NCBI RefSeq assembly: GCF_030503735.1
Contig: NZ_CP073096.1
Span: 310,001 to 374,000 of the forward strand
DNA: 64,000 nucleotides
Direction of reading: 5' to 3'
DNA from: Corynebacterium tuberculostearicum
Lineage (GTDB): Bacteria > Actinomycetota > Actinomycetes > Mycobacteriales > Mycobacteriaceae
Within the stretch, counting starts at the first letter, position 1; each line of letters begins with the position of its first letter. Shown piece by piece: positions 18,765 through 27,601 of the stretch. The notes under the pieces were generated by a model. The model worked only from the letters and a program-made list of their open reading frames with translations. It searched no databases and was not told the DNA's origin. The translations under genes and the position numbers were made by a program.

Positions 18765-19997
18765 TTAACGGACTGGGCCAGGCAGGTGGGCGCGCCAGCC
18801 GAGGACGACGTTAACCAGGCAGCACAGTGCGAGCACGGCGCCAATGAGGAAAAGGGTAGTAAAGCCGAGCAGCGGGGCGAGTGCGCTGAAGGCCATGGGG
18901 ATAAAGAAGCCGGTATAGGACACCGAGTAGTAGACGGCGGTAAGGCCGGCGAGTTCTTCTGCACGGGCGATGCGCTGGACCTCGGAAAGCCCGGCGACCA
19001 GTGCAAGGCCGTAGCCTGCACCCATTACTGCGGCGCCGGCGATGCCGAGCGGCAGGGAGCGAGTATGGGAGGCAACCGCACCGAGGATGGTGCCCACAGT
19101 GATAACGCCCATGGCAACTGCGGAAGCGCGGGCGGAACGGCTGGTATCGATGACCTTGCCGAGCATCTGGATGCCGACGCCGCAGCCCAAGGTGATTACG
19201 GTCATGAGTCCGGAGAAGGCGATGGGGGCATCGCCAGCAGATTTGGAAAGAAGCTGGGGCAGGAGGGCATAGGCAGCACCAGCACAACCAAAGACCCACG
19301 GGGCGACCGGAAGAACGATTCGCACGAAGCGGCGGTGGGCTGCAGAGGGAATGTGCAGCATGCGCAGCATGTCGCGGATGCTTAAGTCAAGGAAAGTGTC
19401 TTTTACCGTAGCGCCCCGCGGCGGGCGGGTTTCCGGGGTCTTCATCAGCCAGATAGCGGTGGCGACGGTGAGGAGGATGTGCAGGATATACGCCAAGTGG
19501 GTCGGCCACGGACCCCACTGGGCTAGCACCGATGCGAGGCCGGCGCCGATGAGGAAGCCTAAGGTCAGGCACATGGAGGCGTGGCGTGGGCCGGCTGCGG
19601 GATCACCGCCGGCGCGGGTTATAAGCTCTGCCACCCACGTGGAGCCGACAGCCATGACGATGCCCAAAGCCAAGCCGCACATGATGCGGCCCACGGCGAT
19701 GACGAGCGGCTCATTCGGCGCGATGGACAAAAGGAAAGAACCCAACAGTGATAGCGGTGCGGCAGGCAGCATCGTGGGGCGGCGGCCAATGTAGTCCGAA
19801 AGCGGGCCAGAAATCAGCAACGCCGGTACGATGCCGAGCACATAGGCGGCCAAGAGGCCATTGACGGTGACCTGCGAGAAGTGCGACTCCTCGCGGTACA
19901 TAACTAGGAGAGGGGTGAACTCATTGCCGCCCCACGCGACAGCGACCATGCTGCCAGCGACGGGAAACCATGAGTGTTTGGCAAACTTTTCGGTCAT
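18765..19997 (-). CDS. MFS transporter, partner of the GntR gene
   Basis: A 410-residue major facilitator protein with about twelve membrane segments. The loop between segments 2 and 3 reads SGPLSDYIGRRPTM, the usual MFS signature, and other arginine-rich cytoplasmic loops are present. The start overlaps the stop of the GntR-family gene by four bases, so the two are co-translated and the regulator probably senses the transported compound. The substrate cannot be told from sequence; drug or metabolite efflux and uptake are both possible. An ileS-facing terminator lies downstream. Confidence 0.85.
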   Translation of the reverse strand: MTEKFAKHSWFPVAGSMVAVAWGGNEFTPLLVMYREESHFSQVTVNGLLAAYVLGIVPALLISGPLSDYIGRRPTMLPAAPLSLLGSFLLSIAPNEPLVIAVGRIMCGLALGIVMAVGSTWVAELITRAGGDPAAGPRHASMCLTLGFLIGAGLASVLAQWGPWPTHLAYILHILLTVATAIWLMKTPETRPPRGATVKDTFLDLSIRDMLRMLHIPSAAHRRFVRIVLPVAPWVFGCAGAAYALLPQLLSKSAGDAPIAFSGLMTVITLGCGVGIQMLGKVIDTSRSARASAVAMGVITVGTILGAVASHTRSLPLGIAGAAVMGAGYGLALVAGLSEVQRIARAEELAGLTAVYYSVSYTGFFIPMAFSALAPLLGFTTLFLIGAVLALCCLVNVVLGWRAHLPGPVR

Positions 19998-20638
19998 AGT
20001 TGATTTCTCGAGTTGGTTAGGTGGGTGTCCAATGCGGAAAGGTAGGCGTCGAGGTCGCCGGTGCGGAGGGCATCGGCAAGCGTGCGGTGCTGATCCACGA
20101 AGGTTCGGGCACGGGCGACGTTGCGGCCAATGGCCGTGGCGGTAAACCGCTGCTGGCGCTCGCGTAGCTGGTGGCCTAGACCGGCTAGCAGGCTATTGCC
20201 GCCGCCGTCCATGATGATCTGATGGAAACGGGCATCGAGATGCGTATATGCGTGCAGATCCTCGCCATCAAGCGCAGTATCTTGCTCCGCGATTGTCGCA
20301 TCGAGGTCATCGGCAATGTCCGCGCGCTCGGCATCAGACATTGCGCAGATTTTTTCCGCGCAATGCCTATCTACGAGCAAGCGTGCTTCATAAACCTCGC
20401 GTATTTCCAGCGGGCTAATCGGCACGATGAGGGCGCCCCGCCTGGGGTAGAGCTGTAAAAACCCTTCGACTTCGAGACGCAGAAAGGCCTCGTGCATCGG
20501 AGTGCGACTAATGCCCATCTCCGTAGCAAGGGATGCCTCCGAGAGCATCTGCGAAGGCTCGAAGGCACCGTCAATGATCTTCTCTTTAACGAAGATATAG
20601 GCGCGCTCCGCGGCGGGCTGCATTCGTTCATTGGACAT
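19994..20638 (-). CDS. GntR-family regulator (FCD type)
   Basis: A 214-residue regulator. The winged-helix domain (about residues 8-72) contains AERAYIFVKEKIIDGAFEPS and LSEASLATEMGISRTPMHEA, then an FCD ligand-binding domain with the expected metal-ligand pattern (D and H in LDARFHQIIM, later DQHRTLADAL). I choose the ATG at 20638 (MSNERM), since the helix-turn-helix follows directly; an upstream extension to 20731 would run through the palindromic operator. It is fused by overlap to an MFS gene, which it probably controls together with itself. Confidence 0.88.
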   Translation of the reverse strand: MSNERMQPAAERAYIFVKEKIIDGAFEPSQMLSEASLATEMGISRTPMHEAFLRLEVEGFLQLYPRRGALIVPISPLEIREVYEARLLVDRHCAEKICAMSDAERADIADDLDATIAEQDTALDGEDLHAYTHLDARFHQIIMDGGGNSLLAGLGHQLRERQQRFTATAIGRNVARARTFVDQHRTLADALRTGDLDAYLSALDTHLTNSRNQL

Positions 20639-20646
20639 GCATCCAT

Positions 20647-20670
20647 CTTGCATGCAAGCCTGCATGCAAG
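20647..20670. promoter_or_regulatory. Tandem palindromes, likely GntR operator
   Basis: CTTGCATGCAAG (20647-20658) is a perfect 12-base palindrome. TGCATGCAAG (20661-20670) contains a second palindrome whose centre is 12 bases away, close to one helical turn. They lie in the leader just before the regulator's ATG, where an autoregulatory FCD-type repressor would bind. Confidence 0.65.
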
Positions 20671-20703
20671 CAAAAATGTGAGTGGGATTTGTGGGGAACG
20701 AAT

Positions 20704-21327
20704 CTAGTAATGCAAACGTGTGACGTGGCACGTATCAGGGTCGAAGAGTAAGCCATGGCCCATGCCGACCCAGCCGATGAAGGGGGCGTCGGCAAGCGTG
20801 TGCGGGGTGTGGACGTGCCCAAGCATCCAGGCATCGGCCTCGCAGGCCTGTAGCTCAGCCACGGAAAGCGGCAGGCAGGTGCCTTTAGAAAACTCACCGG
20901 TGACGGAAGAATGTAGGAGGCCGAGGACGGGGCCGTTGCTGCGGCGGGGTGGAAGCTGGAGGCGGCGGGGGTCCGGATCGGTGGCCACCGCTGCGGTTAG
21001 AACCGTGGTGTTTCCTATGTGAAAGGTATGCACCTGCGTGTCGTGGACTGTGACCTCGGGCGGGAAGTCCAGGTTGTGGTGGGTATCGTGGTTGCCGGAA
21101 ATGAAGTGGACTTCGCTGAACAGAGTGACAGCATGGGCCATAACGGTGCGGGCCTGAGGCACAAACTCGGCCGAGTTAGCGTTGCGGTCAATGATATCGC
21201 CCAAGCACACGCACGCCGTGGCCCCTCTATTGGCGGCAACCTCGAGTGCCTGCAGGGCCCAGTCCAAGCCGGGGGCGCCCGCGCGGCCTAGGTGCAGATC
21301 GGCAAAGACAAAAATGCTAGCGGGCAT
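20704..21327 (-). CDS. Calcineurin-like metallophosphoesterase
   Basis: A 207-residue protein of the metallophosphoesterase superfamily. All metal-site motifs are present in order: DLHLGR (residues 9-14), GDIIDR (about 43), GNHDTH (about 78), an HSS histidine near residue 136 and GHVHTPH near 170. No signal peptide is seen, so it should act in the cytoplasm. Its start lies 11 bases inside the end of the permease gene, so it belongs to the importer operon and may cleave a phosphoester that is taken up. The substrate is not known. Confidence 0.85.
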   Translation of the reverse strand: MPASIFVFADLHLGRAGAPGLDWALQALEVAANRGATACVCLGDIIDRNANSAEFVPQARTVMAHAVTLFSEVHFISGNHDTHHNLDFPPEVTVHDTQVHTFHIGNTTVLTAAVATDPDPRRLQLPPRRSNGPVLGLLHSSVTGEFSKGTCLPLSVAELQACEADAWMLGHVHTPHTLADAPFIGWVGMGHGLLFDPDTCHVTRLHY

Positions 21328-22981
21328 GTACGGCCTTTCGGTTTTGCCACCACGTGATAGCTACCAAGACAATTGTGGACGTTCCGACACCGATGAGCGT
21401 CATAGCCATGGCCTCGGCACGGTGTCCTTGATCGAATTGGTTCATAATCCACGGAGCCAAGAGGTTGACCTGGCTGGGGCGAATAAGCGAGGACATGACC
21501 AGCTCGCGGATGCCTACGAAGAAGGCGAGGAGCCAGCCAGCGAAGATGCCAGGAGCAAGCAAGGGCAGGGTAATGCGCCCAAAAGTTTGCAGAGTTGAGG
21601 AACCCGAAATCGCGGCGGCCTCGTACATGGTGGGGGAGATGGACTCGGCTGAAGTCTTGATATTTTGAATGGTCATGGGCAAAAAGAGCACCGTCAAAGC
21701 CATGACCAGCATGCCCATCGTGCCGTAGGGCGACCAGGGCAGCCAAGGAGAGTTCCACAGCAAAATAAAGCCAATGGCCAGCACGATGCCCGGCACGGTA
21801 TCGGGGGCGACGGCCAAGAAATCGCTCAGCTTTGCGCCTATGAAGCTTTGGCGGCGGGTGAGCACCGTGACGAGGACACCTAGTGCTACGGCAGCGGTGG
21901 CGCCAAGGGCGCCCAGGCCGATGGAGCGAATCAGAGCTTCCTGTGCGGTGGGCATCTGCACAACGATGGAGAAGTAATCGAAGGTGAGGTTATCGAGCGT
22001 AGGTGGGGCCGAGCGCAGGATGGTCATAGCGGACAAAGTGATGGAAAGATAGGGAATGATCACCGCGGCCAAGAGGATGACTGCGGTAATGAGTGCGCCG
22101 AGGATAGAGCCGACTGGGCTGAGGCGGATGAGCACGGGGCGGCTTACACGTCCGCCGCCGGTGAGATCGTGGCGCGAAATCCACTGTTGGAATGCCCACG
22201 CAGCCACGCCAATGGCAAAGAGAACCGAAGAGGACGCCGCGGCGCTGGAAAAGTCGAGAGGGTCGATGGTGACGTCTTCATAAATAGAGGAGACGAGCAC
22301 CTTGTATCCGATGGCATTGCCCAGCGTAACTGGTGTGCCAAAATCACCGGCGGCCTTGATGAAGATGATGAGTGCACCAAGGGAATAGGGCCCAATAACA
22401 TTCGGGGCGATGATGCGCACGGCCTGTTGCCAGCGGCTCGCGCCGGCTACCTGGGCCATCTCCAGCGTTGACGCTGGAATGCAATTCAGGCAGGTGCGCA
22501 GGATGAGATATAAGAAAGGGAAAAGCTCCGCGGCCATGATGAAGGCCATGCCCCACACCGAGTAAATGACATCGTGGGCGAGTTTGCCGGCGCCGTGGCC
22601 GAGAAGCATCTCTGCGACACCACCGCGGCGGGTGAAATCCATCCACGCCATTGCCGCCCCAAAGGGCGGGGTCATAAACGGGATCATGACGGCGATCTCG
22701 ATCCAGTTGGCCGAGCTAAAGCGCGTCCACGCACGTAAAAAAGCGAGCGGGGCGGCCATGAGCGTGGCAAAAGCCACGACCAGCACGGACAGCAAGATGG
22801 TATTGCCAAGGATGTGCAGCATGCCCGGTTGGACAATGCTGCCTAGGGCTGAGGGCTCATCGTGGTAGCCCACGGCCGCGTTGACCAACACGGAAGCCAG
22901 TGGTGCGGCGACGAGGGCGAGCAAGATGAGAAGGACCCCGTAGATCCCAAGGCGACGTTGTGGAGTGGTGGTGGAGCTCAT
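21317..22981 (-). CDS. ABC transporter permease, fused two-domain type
   Basis: A 554-residue permease with two binding-protein-dependent transport domains in one chain, about twelve membrane segments. The EAA-type loops are near residues 180-200 (MAQVAGASRWQQAVRII) and 455-480 (AAAISGSSTLQTFGRITL). Such fused permeases occur in ferric iron (FbpB), thiamine and 2-aminoethylphosphonate-type importers. It follows the binding protein by three bases and overlaps the phosphoesterase gene. It forms the membrane channel of this importer. Confidence 0.87.
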   Translation of the reverse strand: MSSTTTPQRRLGIYGVLLILLALVAAPLASVLVNAAVGYHDEPSALGSIVQPGMLHILGNTILLSVLVVAFATLMAAPLAFLRAWTRFSSANWIEIAVMIPFMTPPFGAAMAWMDFTRRGGVAEMLLGHGAGKLAHDVIYSVWGMAFIMAAELFPFLYLILRTCLNCIPASTLEMAQVAGASRWQQAVRIIAPNVIGPYSLGALIIFIKAAGDFGTPVTLGNAIGYKVLVSSIYEDVTIDPLDFSSAAASSSVLFAIGVAAWAFQQWISRHDLTGGGRVSRPVLIRLSPVGSILGALITAVILLAAVIIPYLSITLSAMTILRSAPPTLDNLTFDYFSIVVQMPTAQEALIRSIGLGALGATAAVALGVLVTVLTRRQSFIGAKLSDFLAVAPDTVPGIVLAIGFILLWNSPWLPWSPYGTMGMLVMALTVLFLPMTIQNIKTSAESISPTMYEAAAISGSSTLQTFGRITLPLLAPGIFAGWLLAFFVGIRELVMSSLIRPSQVNLLAPWIMNQFDQGHRAEAMAMTLIGVGTSTIVLVAITWWQNRKAVHAR

Positions 22982-22984
22982 TGG

Positions 22985-24046
22985 TTACTTCAAATAGCGC
23001 TTGGCAAAGGTTTCCTTGATGTCCTTGGACTGAGAAACCAGGCCATCGAGGTCATCGTTGAGGGTCTTAATCTCATCCAGCTTCGGGCCGTTCTTTGGAG
23101 CGATGTCCTTATTGGCCGGAATCATGTTCTTGGAGGCGGAGATTTCTTGTGCCTCTTCGGAGAACATGAAGTCCACGAAAGCCTCTGCGGCTTCCTTGTT
23201 GTCGGAGGACTTGAGGATCATGACTGGGCGCGGGGTGACCGTGGTACCGGAAGTAGGGATGGCGACCTCGAGCGGCTCCCCCTTTTTCTGCGCGGAGTAT
23301 GCGGAGTAGTCAACGCCGCCGAGGACGATGCCACGGGAACCGGAGGTGACCTGGTCGAGCGCTGGGCCATTGGCACCTTGGACGATCATGCCGTTGTCAA
23401 AGAGCTTGTCAAAGAGGTCCCAGGTCTTCTCCTCGCCCCATTGGTCCACCATGGCCGCGATGAGGTCGGCTGCGGTACCGGATTCGCGCGGGTCCGGCAT
23501 GATGATTTGGTCTTTGTACTTCTCATCGGTGAGGTCCTCCCAGTCTTTCGGGGCCTCGTCCACGACGTTGGTGTTGGTTACCAGTGCCAGAGCCGAACCA
23601 TCGCGGCCGGTAAACGTGCCGCTTTCCGACGCCCACTTGGGCTCAGTCTTGTCCGCTCCCTCCGGCGTGTACTTTTCAAGGGCGCCGGACTTGTCCTGCT
23701 TGCTAGCTGCCGCCCACGAGGCGAGGTAGACGACGTCAGCCTGCGGGTTTGCTTCCTCTGCCTTGAGCTTGGCGGTGATCTTTCCGGTGGTGTCGGCAAA
23801 AACATTGACGTGGACGTCGGTCTTTTCTTCGAAGGCCTCCACGAGGGCGTCGGTAAGACCCTGCGGGTTAGCGGAGTAGTAATCCACCTCGCCGGATAGA
23901 CCTTCAGGCGCCTTCCACTTCTCAGCAGAAGAGGTGGACTCGTCGGTAGCGGTTTCGGTGCTGTCCTCAACGGACCCGCAACCGGTCAAGGCGAGCGCTC
24001 CAACAGCGGTGGTGGCGATGGCGGCAGTAAACTTTTTGGTGAACAT
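22985..24046 (-). CDS. ABC transporter substrate-binding lipoprotein
   Basis: A 353-residue binding protein with a lipoprotein signal peptide (lipobox LTGC, cysteine at about residue 23) and a serine/threonine/glutamate-rich linker. The mature part is a type II binding fold of the Fbp/phosphonate group, with DPRESGTAADLI near residue 180. The paired tyrosines of ferric binding proteins are not seen, while an SGT motif is, so an oxyanion such as an organophosphate or phosphonate is plausible. It lies between the ATPase and permease genes. The ligand assignment is inference. Confidence 0.85.
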   Translation of the reverse strand: MFTKKFTAAIATTAVGALALTGCGSVEDSTETATDESTSSAEKWKAPEGLSGEVDYYSANPQGLTDALVEAFEEKTDVHVNVFADTTGKITAKLKAEEANPQADVVYLASWAAASKQDKSGALEKYTPEGADKTEPKWASESGTFTGRDGSALALVTNTNVVDEAPKDWEDLTDEKYKDQIIMPDPRESGTAADLIAAMVDQWGEEKTWDLFDKLFDNGMIVQGANGPALDQVTSGSRGIVLGGVDYSAYSAQKKGEPLEVAIPTSGTTVTPRPVMILKSSDNKEAAEAFVDFMFSEEAQEISASKNMIPANKDIAPKNGPKLDEIKTLNDDLDGLVSQSKDIKETFAKRYLK

Positions 24047-24055
24047 GTGTGGCTC

Positions 24056-25036
24056 CTATGCAGAAAGAGAAGATGGATAGTTGAGGTGGACGGTCTCGCC
24101 GCGAGTGATGCGGCGCGGTGAAAATGCCACCCACGGCTCCTCGGCCCCGGGAACATTGCAGCGCAACTCGTAGCGCCCGCCGATGTAGTGAGCGCCAAGA
24201 ACCTGCGCCTCGACCCGGCGCGGGGAGGCGCCGGTGTCCTCCTCCGCAGTGGTGACGGTGAGATTTTCTGGACGTACGCTGGGTAGCTGTGGGTGGCGGT
24301 TCATGGTGCCTACGAAGCCAGCGATGAAATCGGTGGCCGGCTGTTCGTAAAGGGTGACCGGATCCGCGAATTGTTCGATATGGCCCTGATTCATAACCAC
24401 GACGCGATCCGACATGGCAAGTGCCTCGGCTTGGTCGTGCGTGACGTAGATGACCGTCAGCCCCAGCTCCTGCGCCAGCTGGGTGAGCTCTGCGCGGATT
24501 TGCACGCGCAGCGCGGCGTCGAGGGCGGACAGCGGCTCATCCATAAGCAGGACATCTGGATTAGAAACCAACGCGCGGGCGATGGCAACGCGCTGCTGTT
24601 GGCCACCGGAAAGTTGGTTCGGCCGCGCCTTCGCCTTGGAAGCGATGCCCACCATGTCCATGCAGGCGCGGACCTTCTCGGCCCGCTGGCCTGCCGCCAC
24701 CTTATTGCCTGGGGTGGTCAGCGGAAACTCGATGTTCTTTTCCACTGTCATGTGCGGCCACAGTGCGAGGTCCTGGAAGACCATCGAAAGCCGGCGCTTA
24801 TTGACGGCCACGTTGGTTCGTGGACCAAATACCTCCATCTCTCCGAAGGAGATGGTTCCCGAGTCAGGCGTTTCTAATCCGGCTATGCAACGCAGCAGGG
24901 TGGACTTGCCGCAGCCGGAAGGTCCGAGAATAGAGACGAATTCACCGCAGTTGATGCTCAGATCGGTCTCGTGGAGGCCCGTATTATCGGCGAATTCGCG
25001 CGTAACGCCGCGCAAGATGACGTGGGGTGAGTCCAT
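24056..25036 (-). CDS. ABC transporter ATP-binding protein (PotA/FbpC type)
   Basis: The 326-residue ATPase of the importer. Walker A is [12 protein letters not shown], the signature [15 protein letters not shown] and Walker [14 protein letters not shown], with the H-loop in [11 protein letters not shown]-terminal TOBE-like region follows. The frame is open to a TTG at 25072, but ATG at 25036 is preferred: TTGAGG and TATTTC boxes with a 17-base spacer lie seven bases before it, so the mRNA may be leaderless. It is the first gene of the four-gene importer-phosphoesterase operon. Confidence 0.9.
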   Translation of the reverse strand: MDSPHVILRGVTREFADNTGLHETDLSINCGEFVSILGPSGCGKSTLLRCIAGLETPDSGTISFGEMEVFGPRTNVAVNKRRLSMVFQDLALWPHMTVEKNIEFPLTTPGNKVAAGQRAEKVRACMDMVGIASKAKARPNQLSGGQQQRVAIARALVSNPDVLLMDEPLSALDAALRVQIRAELTQLAQELGLTVIYVTHDQAEALAMSDRVVVMNQGHIEQFADPVTLYEQPATDFIAGFVGTMNRHPQLPSVRPENLTVTTAEEDTGASPRRVEAQVLGAHYIGGRYELRCNVPGAEEPWVAFSPRRITRGETVHLNYPSSLSA

Positions 25037-25043
25037 AATCAGC

Positions 25044-25072
25044 GAAATACTTTCTTCAAGAAATAACCTCAA
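25044..25072 (-). promoter_or_regulatory. Promoter of the ABC importer operon
   Basis: On the minus strand TTGAGG (25072-25067), a 17-base spacer and TATTTC (25049-25044) lie seven bases before the ATG at 25036. Confidence 0.4.
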
Positions 25073-25181
25073 AAAAGATAAGGCCGTAATATTGCATGTG
25101 GGTGACGTGAAGATGGAAAGAAATAAAAACTTTAATTAACGGCACGCAAACAGCCAGGAGTGCATGAAGGGGTGCGCCTAT

Positions 25182-25187
25182 TAAACT
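25182..25187 (+). promoter_or_regulatory. Candidate -10 box for leaderless dinB
   Basis: TAAACT ends seven bases before the ATG at 25195; no ribosome binding site is present. No clear LexA box is seen here. Confidence 0.45.
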
Positions 25188-25194
25188 GGGCCGC

Positions 25195-26589
25195 ATGCAA
25201 CGCTGGGTTCTACACATCGACATGGACGCTTTTTATGCATCTGTCGAACAGCTGACCCGGCCTACGCTGCAGGGACGCCCGGTATTGGTGGGCGGGACTA
25301 GCGGGCGCGGCGTCGTAGCCGGAGCCTCCTATGAGGCGCGCGTGTACGGCGCGCACTCGGCCATGCCGATGTACCGTGCACAGCAGCTCGTCGGATTGCG
25401 CGCGGTGGTGGTGCAGCCGCGCCGGGCAGTCTATTCGGCGGCTTCGCGTCGTGTTTTTGAAATCATTGCGCAACACGTGGAGGTCATCGAGCAACTTTCC
25501 ATCGACGAAGCCTTCATGGAACCGGCCGCCCTCGAAGGAGCGAGCGCGGATGAGGTCAAGCGTTGGGCGGATGAGTTGCGCGCGCGCATTCGAGAGGAGA
25601 CGGGGTTGCCATGTTCCATCGGTGCGGGCTCGGGCAAGCAATTTGCCAAGATTGGATCGGGTGAGGCGAAACCAGATGGCACCTTTGTCATCCCGGCAGA
25701 GCGTCAGCTAGATGTGCTGCAACCGCTGGCGGTGGGTAGGCTGTGGGGTGTCGGCCCGGTGACCGGAGCGAAGCTGAAGTCCATTGGGGTGGAGACAATT
25801 GGGCAGCTTGCGGCAATGACGCGCAAGGAAGTAGAAATTTCCATCGGCAGCGTGGTAGGGCTGCAGCTGTGGCAGTTGGCCCGCGGTATCGATGACCGCG
25901 AGGTAGCGCCGCGGGCTATTTCAAAACAGATCTCGACCGAGCACACCTACCCGAAGGATCTGCAGACCGTCCCGGAGGTCGATGCAGCTATAGCCCGCGC
26001 AGCGGAAGGCGCGCATCGTCGCCTGCTCAAGGACGGGCGCGGCGCGCGCACGGTAACGGTGAAGCTGCGCATGGCGGATTTCCACATCGAGTCGCGGTCG
26101 ACCACCTTGCCGTACGCGACTGACGACGCCGCCGTGCTCACCGCCGCTGCCTTCAAGCTTGCCCGCTACCCAGATGAGCTGGGGCCTATCCGCCTAGTGG
26201 GGGTGAGCTATTCCGGCCTAGAAAGCGCACGCCAAGACGTGCTTTTTCCAGAGCTAGATCGCGAGATCGTGCGTCCTGCGCCGGCAGATACGGATTATGA
26301 AACCGGAGTCATTGCTGACACGGTGCCCGGCCCCGCTGCGCCTCTAGCCACGCTGACTGTGGAAGAGGAAACCGATAACCACTGGCACGCAACGCAAGAC
26401 GTTTACCACCCCGACTACGGGCACGGTTGGATCCAAGGAGCTGGCCACGGGGTGGTTAGTGTGCGCTTTGAAACCCGTGCGACGGGGCCCGGACGCACCA
26501 AATCCTTTGCGGCCGATGATCCTGCGCTCGTTCCTGCGGATCCGCTCGATTCGCTCGATTGGCAAGACTGGCTCAATAGCGAATCCTAA
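25195..26589 (+). CDS. dinB: DNA polymerase IV (Y family)
   Basis: A Y-family, error-prone polymerase for damage bypass. The protein starts with the catalytic palm motif VLHIDMDAFYASVEQL (metal-binding Asp at 8 and 10) and has the second acid pair in QLSIDEAFME near residue 103. A helix-hairpin-helix region (GVGPVTGAKL) follows and the little-finger domain comes after residue 240. At 464 residues it is longer than E. coli DinB because of an extra C-terminal region from about residue 360 with unknown role. It is transcribed away from the importer operon. Confidence 0.93.
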   Translation: MQRWVLHIDMDAFYASVEQLTRPTLQGRPVLVGGTSGRGVVAGASYEARVYGAHSAMPMYRAQQLVGLRAVVVQPRRAVYSAASRRVFEIIAQHVEVIEQLSIDEAFMEPAALEGASADEVKRWADELRARIREETGLPCSIGAGSGKQFAKIGSGEAKPDGTFVIPAERQLDVLQPLAVGRLWGVGPVTGAKLKSIGVETIGQLAAMTRKEVEISIGSVVGLQLWQLARGIDDREVAPRAISKQISTEHTYPKDLQTVPEVDAAIARAAEGAHRRLLKDGRGARTVTVKLRMADFHIESRSTTLPYATDDAAVLTAAAFKLARYPDELGPIRLVGVSYSGLESARQDVLFPELDREIVRPAPADTDYETGVIADTVPGPAAPLATLTVEEETDNHWHATQDVYHPDYGHGWIQGAGHGVVSVRFETRATGPGRTKSFAADDPALVPADPLDSLDWQDWLNSES

Positions 26590-26602
26590 CCGTCTAGTGC
26601 AT

Positions 26603-27493
26603 TTATTCCTGCACAAAGAGCTCCGCGGGATCGGTGCCGGTGGCCAGCGCCGCCGCGAGCAGGATTCGCGCCTGGCCGGGGCGGAAATAGCCGGCGCTGA
26701 TGGCGCCAAGTTTTCTGAGACTAGCGCCACCGCCATCGCCACCGTAGGACAGCGCCGTCGGGCCGTAGGGCGTGCGGGTAGAAATGACTATGGGGAGGTC
26801 GGCGTGGAGGGCGTCGGCAAGCGCGTGGCCCATCTCTTCACCCATATTTCCAGAACCCATGGCCTCAATAACGAGTCCGGCGGCGGGGGAGTTTACGGCG
26901 GCATCAACCAGCAGGCGGCCAGCCCCCGGATAGGCTGGGATAATCTCTACCGGGTGCGGCGCTAGAGGGGCGGGGGCCAGGTGCGGGGTGGTGCCGGGAA
27001 CCTGCATAGATTCGAACCCGCGCAGGTCACTGGTGTGCCGCTTGCGTGCACCGCGCGCCGGGATGGTCTCACCGCCAAAGCAGAGGAAAACCCCGGGCTC
27101 CCCGTTGGCGGCAAGATCGCGTGCGTCGCGCAGATTGCTGGGGCCGTCGGCCTCGGGGTGATCGTAGGAACGCTGCGCGCCAGTGAGCACGATGGGCTTT
27201 GTGCCGCCGCAGAAGATCTCCAGCGCCAATGCGGTCTCTTCCATCGAGTCGGTGCCATGAGTGATGATGACGCCGCCAATATCCTCCCGCGCCGTTTGTG
27301 AATTGACCACCGCAATGAGCTCATCGAGGTCCGTCAAGGTGATAGAAGAGGAGTCGAGCTGGCGAAACTCCACCACCTCGGCGTCGATATCGGCGGCAAG
27401 ATCCGCGCCAGAGACGGTGGGAGCCAAAGAACCATCGGCCACGGTGGTGCACGCGATCGTGCCGCCGGTGGCGATCAAAGCAAGTCGGGTCAT
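26603..27493 (-). CDS. ansA: L-asparaginase
   Basis: Asparaginase hydrolyses L-asparagine to aspartate and ammonia. The two active-site threonine motifs are visible: ATGGTIACT at residues 7-15 and ITHGTDSMEE near residue 79. No signal peptide is present, so it is probably cytoplasmic. At 296 residues it is slightly short but complete. I choose ATG 27493 (MTRLALIATGG): a TAACCT box lies seven bases upstream. It converges on dinB with a 13-base gap. Confidence 0.92.
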   Translation of the reverse strand: MTRLALIATGGTIACTTVADGSLAPTVSGADLAADIDAEVVEFRQLDSSSITLTDLDELIAVVNSQTAREDIGGVIITHGTDSMEETALALEIFCGGTKPIVLTGAQRSYDHPEADGPSNLRDARDLAANGEPGVFLCFGGETIPARGARKRHTSDLRGFESMQVPGTTPHLAPAPLAPHPVEIIPAYPGAGRLLVDAAVNSPAAGLVIEAMGSGNMGEEMGHALADALHADLPIVISTRTPYGPTALSYGGDGGGASLRKLGAISAGYFRPGQARILLAAALATGTDPAELFVQE

Positions 27494-27500
27494 GCACCCC

Positions 27501-27506
27501 AGGTTA
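27501..27506 (-). promoter_or_regulatory. Candidate -10 box for leaderless ansA
   Basis: TAACCT on the minus strand ends seven bases before the ATG at 27493. Confidence 0.45.
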
Positions 27507-27601
27507 AAGAAATCTCGGCCCACGCGGCGGGCGCAGCCCAGAAAAAGTTGGTGCAGCTGTAAACTGATGGGAGTTTAGAACCCAGACGTGAGGAGTTAGA
27601 A

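Noticed and set aside
22862..23899. A 345-residue plus-strand frame opposite the binding protein
   Set aside because: The minus-strand lipoprotein has a signal peptide, lipobox and neighbours of the same transporter.
24950..25194. Iron-box (DtxR) control of the importer operon
   Set aside because: I looked for the 19-base TTAGGTTAGGCTAACCTAA-like palindrome and did not see it.
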